From contig NZ_ABVL01000006.1 in assembly GCF_000173075.1 (NCBI RefSeq), forward strand, positions 186,001 to 250,000: a DNA stretch of 64,000 nt, in the 5' to 3' direction. This document shows, piece after piece, positions 61,048-64,000 of this stretch (its first letter is position 1; each line of letters begins with the position of its first letter). Under the pieces are notes generated by a model. The model was given only the letters and a program-made list of their open reading frames with translations, made no database searches and was not told the origin of the DNA. The DNA comes from Chthoniobacter flavus Ellin428. Its GTDB lineage: Bacteria; Verrucomicrobiota; Verrucomicrobiia; Chthoniobacterales; Chthoniobacteraceae. A program made the position numbers and the translations under genes.

Positions 61048-61695
61048 TTAAAGTCGAGTGGTTTCGGCCCGGCGCACGAGGGTGACGCCTTCGGCAAACG
61101 GGAGGTCGAAAACCTGCAGTTGCGGGTCGCGCTTCAGCTCGGAAAGGAAGTCGCGGACGGTGTAGCGATAAGCGTTTTCGAGGCCGTAGATTTTCGAGAC
61201 GCGGTCGGAGCAACTGTCGTGGAAGAGGGCGAGGCTCTTTTCCGTGAGCAAGGGGGCGAAGGCTTCGTAGTCGAATTTGGCCTGCTCGGCGGTGTGATAG
61301 CCGTCGACGAAAAGAAGGTCGACGTGGGGCAATTCGCGATAGGCTTCCGAGGCCACGAACTGCTGGGTGGTCATGAGGAAGTGCTGGATATTGGCCACGT
61401 CGTGGCCGGCGAAGTGGGCGCGCACGGCGTCGGGGTCTTTCCAGAAATCATCGACCATGGAGGGGTCGATGAAGATCACGCGGCCGGGTTCGAGGTTATC
61501 GGCCACACCTTTTCCGAAGACGAGTGGACTGAAACCGCGCCAGGAGCCGATCACGACCACAACACTCGGCCGCACAAGACGCGTGAGCGCATAATAAAGC
61601 CAGCCAAAGCCAAGATTTTGATCCTCCAGGCGCTGGTGATGGCCCATGCGCAGGAGCTCTTTGTTGGCGAAAAGTTTGGCGATCCAATCCTGCAT
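61048..61695 (-). CDS. Class I SAM-dependent methyltransferase (Methyltransf_24-like)
   Basis: 215 residues from ATG 61695. VRPSVVVVIGSWRGFSPLVF is an unusual motif I (GSWRGFS), as in Methyltransf_24/cephalosporin-hydroxylase-like enzymes, with VIFIDPSMVDDFW supplying the acidic residue; VDLLFVDGYHTAEQAKFDYE is the family signature and LALFHDSCSDRVSKI follows. It probably methylates a small metabolite. It lies between the AMP-ligase (33 bases downstream of its stop) and the THI5-like gene (30 bases) in the operon. Confidence 0.85.
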   Translation of the reverse strand: MQDWIAKLFANKELLRMGHHQRLEDQNLGFGWLYYALTRLVRPSVVVVIGSWRGFSPLVFGKGVADNLEPGRVIFIDPSMVDDFWKDPDAVRAHFAGHDVANIQHFLMTTQQFVASEAYRELPHVDLLFVDGYHTAEQAKFDYEAFAPLLTEKSLALFHDSCSDRVSKIYGLENAYRYTVRDFLSELKRDPQLQVFDLPFAEGVTLVRRAETTRL

Positions 61696-61728
61696 GGCGG
61701 ACGTCTTTAGGCGGTGGTCGCGGGCAAT

Positions 61729-63111
61729 TCAGATTTCAGATTTGAAATCCTCGAACTTTCCCGTCGGGCTGCGCTCGATGGATTCGGGGTAGGAAAGGAC
61801 GATTTCGAAGTCCTCGCCCAGCGATTTTCGAATGACGTGTTTGATCTCCTCCTCTTGTGTGGCGGCCACTTTTTCCCGCACGACCAGACGCGCCTCGATC
61901 TTCTGCAGGCTCTTTTGGATGAGCTGATGTTGCACGATGGGCGCGATGCGCGAGAGCTTGCCCCAGCCGAGGACCGGCCAGCGTTTTTCGCCGTTCGGCA
62001 AGGTGAGGATATTGCGCACACGACCGAGGATGCGCTTCAAGACCGGCAGCCCGCGCCCGCAGGAACAGGGCGGCCCGAGTTCCGCGTAATCACCGATGGC
62101 GTAGCGGATGAGCGGCGTGGCGAAATTGTGCAAAGTAGTGATGACCACGCGGCCGATTTTGCCGGGCGCGCAGGGGCGGTTCTGGTCGTCGAGGATTTCG
62201 ACGAAGAGATTTTCCGACTGCACGTGATAGTGCGGCTCTTCCGGGCATTGATTCGCGATCGGGCCGGTCTCGTTGGCCGAGTAGGTGTCGGTCAGCCGAA
62301 CGCCCCAGGTTTCCCGGCAAAGGTCCCGCAACTCGGCATCCACCGTTTCTCCGAAGAGGCGGATCTCGCTGAACTCCGGTGGCTGCTGGTGGGAGTGGGC
62401 TGAATGCTTGATCAGTTCGGTGAGGATGGACGGGTAAGTGACGAGATAGGCTGGCTTCTCTCGCGTGAGCCATTCCCACTGCTGCAGGACGGTGGTCGAT
62501 TTGCTGTCGAGAATGCTGCACGGGCCGGTGTGATAAAGCAGAGTCGCGGGCGGACCCCAATTGCCCAGCGCCATGCCGTGTGGGTAGCCCGCCTCCCGCT
62601 GATTGAGATAGCGGATGGATGAGAGCTTTTTGGAAAAGTCCAGGTAATGCCACTGGTGCTCGCGGAGCGTGAACGCATTCCATAGGAACTGTGTGAGGTT
62701 CGTGGTCGAGACGCGGATGGGTTGCGCCGTGGATCCGGAGGTGGCGATGCTGCCCGTGACCTGGTAGGGCGCGGGGATGTGTTGGGTCGAGATGAGCTCT
62801 TCTCTGCCTTGGAAATCGCTGCGCGAGAGGATCGGCAGACGCCGCCAGTCATCGAGGGTCAGACGCGCAAAATCGCCGACGCCGGCCTGCTGAAAGCGTT
62901 GCCGGTAAAAGGGGATTTCCTTTTCCGCGTGCGCGCAGAGCAGCCGGAGTTGATCGAACTGCGATTCCTGGAGCTGTTCCGGAGACCACCACTGGGATTC
63001 CTCCAGTTGATAGAGCGCGGCCATCATCTGGCTTTCCGCCATAGGCGGAACAATCGGAAAAGCGCTGGCTGACGAATACGTCTTGAGCTGTAGAAACTGG
63101 CGATGATTCAT
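61729..63111 (-). CDS. PaaK-like adenylate-forming ligase (first gene of cluster)
   Basis: 460 residues from ATG 63111. VTGSIATSGSTAQPIRVSTT is the AMP-binding loop; LLYHTGPCSILDSKSTTVLQ, TDTYSANETGPIANQCPEEP and LIRYAIGDYAELGPPCSCGR match the CapK/PaaK family, and SPTGKFEDF holds the likely catalytic Lys. It is homologous to the ligase at 48921, sharing TPLIRY-type and GRxRN segments, but in a different context. It probably activates an acid as adenylate, feeding the methyltransferase, THI5-like, glycosyltransferase and radical SAM enzymes downstream. Confidence 0.86.
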   Translation of the reverse strand: MNHRQFLQLKTYSSASAFPIVPPMAESQMMAALYQLEESQWWSPEQLQESQFDQLRLLCAHAEKEIPFYRQRFQQAGVGDFARLTLDDWRRLPILSRSDFQGREELISTQHIPAPYQVTGSIATSGSTAQPIRVSTTNLTQFLWNAFTLREHQWHYLDFSKKLSSIRYLNQREAGYPHGMALGNWGPPATLLYHTGPCSILDSKSTTVLQQWEWLTREKPAYLVTYPSILTELIKHSAHSHQQPPEFSEIRLFGETVDAELRDLCRETWGVRLTDTYSANETGPIANQCPEEPHYHVQSENLFVEILDDQNRPCAPGKIGRVVITTLHNFATPLIRYAIGDYAELGPPCSCGRGLPVLKRILGRVRNILTLPNGEKRWPVLGWGKLSRIAPIVQHQLIQKSLQKIEARLVVREKVAATQEEEIKHVIRKSLGEDFEIVLSYPESIERSPTGKFEDFKSEI

Positions 63112-63379
63112 ACTGCGGCGCGGAAATGGAAGAGGGCTGGATTAGCGAAGGCGAGCCCTATTCGACCGGTGCCGTCACTTTCGGCCGAGAGGGACGATGG
63201 TGGCATTGACCGGCCGATGGTCGCTGGCGTCGTTCCAATGTACAGTATAATGGGAATCACCAGACGGTATTAAGGGGGATGGCATGCGCAATGGCTCTGG
63301 ATCCCATCGAAGAAAAGGCGTCGCAACCGCAATCACCCCCCGAACTTCATTCCATCGCGACACCCGGCCCACCGTGGGG

Positions 63380-64000
63380 CTACGCCCTTTTTTCGGCGCA
63401 GGCGGTCAGTGGTCTTTGCGGGGTTTGGTATCCCTGCCGCCGGCGATGGAGGGGGAGGCAGAGGACGCTTAGGGTGAGGAGCGCGGCCACACCGGGTTCG
63501 GGGACGGTGACGATGAGGTCCAACTGGTTACCTTGGGTGGCGAAGGCGTAGTCGAAGCCAGCGGGGACGGTGCCGAGGGAAAAGTCCGTGGCGTCGAAGC
63601 TGGCGAGGGTGGCGCCGGTGTAATCGAAGAGGGGATAGGTGCCTGGACCGAAACCTCCCGAGTCGAAGATATTCAAGGTCAGGGCGCCGGTGGCCGGGCC
63701 GGTGAGCGTGCCGCCGCTCACGCGGACGAGGTCGCTGGCCGTGCCGAGCTGGAGATCGAGGGCCGCTCCGCTCTCGAAACTAACACCGCCGGTGAAGGTG
63801 AGAGTGCCGGGGGTGTCGCTGGAGGAATTGCCGCCGGGGGCGAGATGGCCGCCGATGTGCAGGGTGGCGACGCTGGCCAGGGTTCCCGTGCCGCCGAGGG
63901 TGGCGCCGCTTTGCACCGAGACGGCTGTGGAGGCGAGGGCGCCGTTCACGCGCAGGGTTCCGTTCGTGAGGGTGGTGAGGCCGGTGTAAGTCTGGTTGTT
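63380..64000 (-). CDS. PEP-CTERM protein with autotransporter-associated beta-strand repeats (5' truncated)
   Basis: The frame is open to the window edge; about 206 codons are visible. The distal part reads NNQTYTGLTTLTNGTLRVNG, the autotransporter-associated repeat, then SVQSGATLGGTGTLASVATL and FESGAALDLQLGTASDLVRV. The end carries VPEPGVAALLTLSVLCLPLH followed by RRRQ, the PEP-CTERM sorting signal (motif, hydrophobic span, basic tail), so the protein is presumably processed by an exosortase. Such secreted repeat proteins are abundant in Verrucomicrobiota. Cargo function unknown. Confidence 0.85.
   Translation of the reverse strand, partial: NNQTYTGLTTLTNGTLRVNGALASTAVSVQSGATLGGTGTLASVATLHIGGHLAPGGNSSSDTPGTLTFTGGVSFESGAALDLQLGTASDLVRVSGGTLTGPATGALTLNIFDSGGFGPGTYPLFDYTGATLASFDATDFSLGTVPAGFDYAFATQGNQLDLIVTVPEPGVAALLTLSVLCLPLHRRRQGYQTPQRPLTACAEKRA

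Noticed and set aside
63246..63251. TATAAT as a promoter in the gap before the AMP-ligase operon
   Set aside because: It reads on the plus strand, away from the minus-strand operon, and no -35 at proper distance or downstream plus-strand gene supports it.
63175..63372. 65-residue minus-strand open frame between ligase and PEP-CTERM genes
   Set aside because: No ribosome site, no recognisable motif; the 268-base gap shows nothing else supportable.

Overview
The window is GC-rich, densely coded DNA, most likely from a Verrucomicrobiota chromosome. That is an inference from gene content: a PEP-CTERM protein with autotransporter-associated beta-strand repeats, giant YfhO-like and ArnT-like membrane glycosyltransferases, a Tat-exported Gfo/Idh oxidoreductase, a sulfatase, and many intergenic short-tandem-repeat hairpins. 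No rRNA, tRNA, CRISPR array or complete IS was seen.

Layout. (1) 1-23.9 kb is a surface-polysaccharide locus. It holds a partial GT2-methyltransferase fusion, a dihaem cytochrome c, four related minus-strand GT-C (GT39-like) genes (one a C-terminal remnant, one frameshifted) and two tandem YfhO-like giants (one frameshifted). A long plus-strand operon follows: methyltransferase-GT2 fusion, methyltransferase, epimerase, SDR, Gfo/Idh, second epimerase (frameshifted), GT2, methyltransferase, then HddA-, HddC-, GmhA- and GmhB-like enzymes. The last four form a complete set for a GDP-activated D-glycero-alpha-D-manno-heptose. (2) 23.9-32 kb holds an FAD oxidoreductase and a regulon built round a ROK repressor. 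Divergent from it is a Tat-exported Gfo/Idh; downstream are an FMN reductase, an SsuD-like monooxygenase, another Gfo/Idh and an MFS transporter. This looks like oxygenolytic use of an organosulfonate, possibly a sulfosugar. Identical inverted operators sit in the -35/-10 spacers of both divergent promoters. (3) 32-36 kb: sulfatase, Tat-signal protein of unknown function, esterase. (4) 36-48.7 kb: housekeeping genes (purD, thiD, apaG, 5-formyl-THF cyclo-ligase, MBL hydrolase, peroxiredoxin, ArfB-like release factor, nagA), a hidden twice-frameshifted SEC-C gene, and several intergenic hairpin or MITE-like elements. (5) 48.9-51.1 kb: a methyltransferase and a PaaK-like AMP-ligase. (6) 51.5-57.1 kb: tandem duplicated autotransporters with their own terminators. 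(7) 57.3-63.1 kb: a five-gene minus-strand operon (AMP-ligase, methyltransferase, cytosolic THI5/NMT1-like protein, GT-B glycosyltransferase, HemW-like radical SAM enzyme) that looks like an undescribed small-molecule pathway. (8) The window ends inside a PEP-CTERM autotransporter-repeat gene.

The most noteworthy signals are the AMP-ligase/THI5-like/radical-SAM operon, the operator-in-spacer design of the ROK regulon, a 233-bp MITE with perfect inverted repeats and a 6-bp target duplication, a second structured repeat whose hairpin arms differ between copies yet still pair, and a class of intergenic hairpins made of 6-7-bp tandem units. Five single-base frameshifts, most of them in short homopolymers, raise the question of sequencing error versus gene decay.
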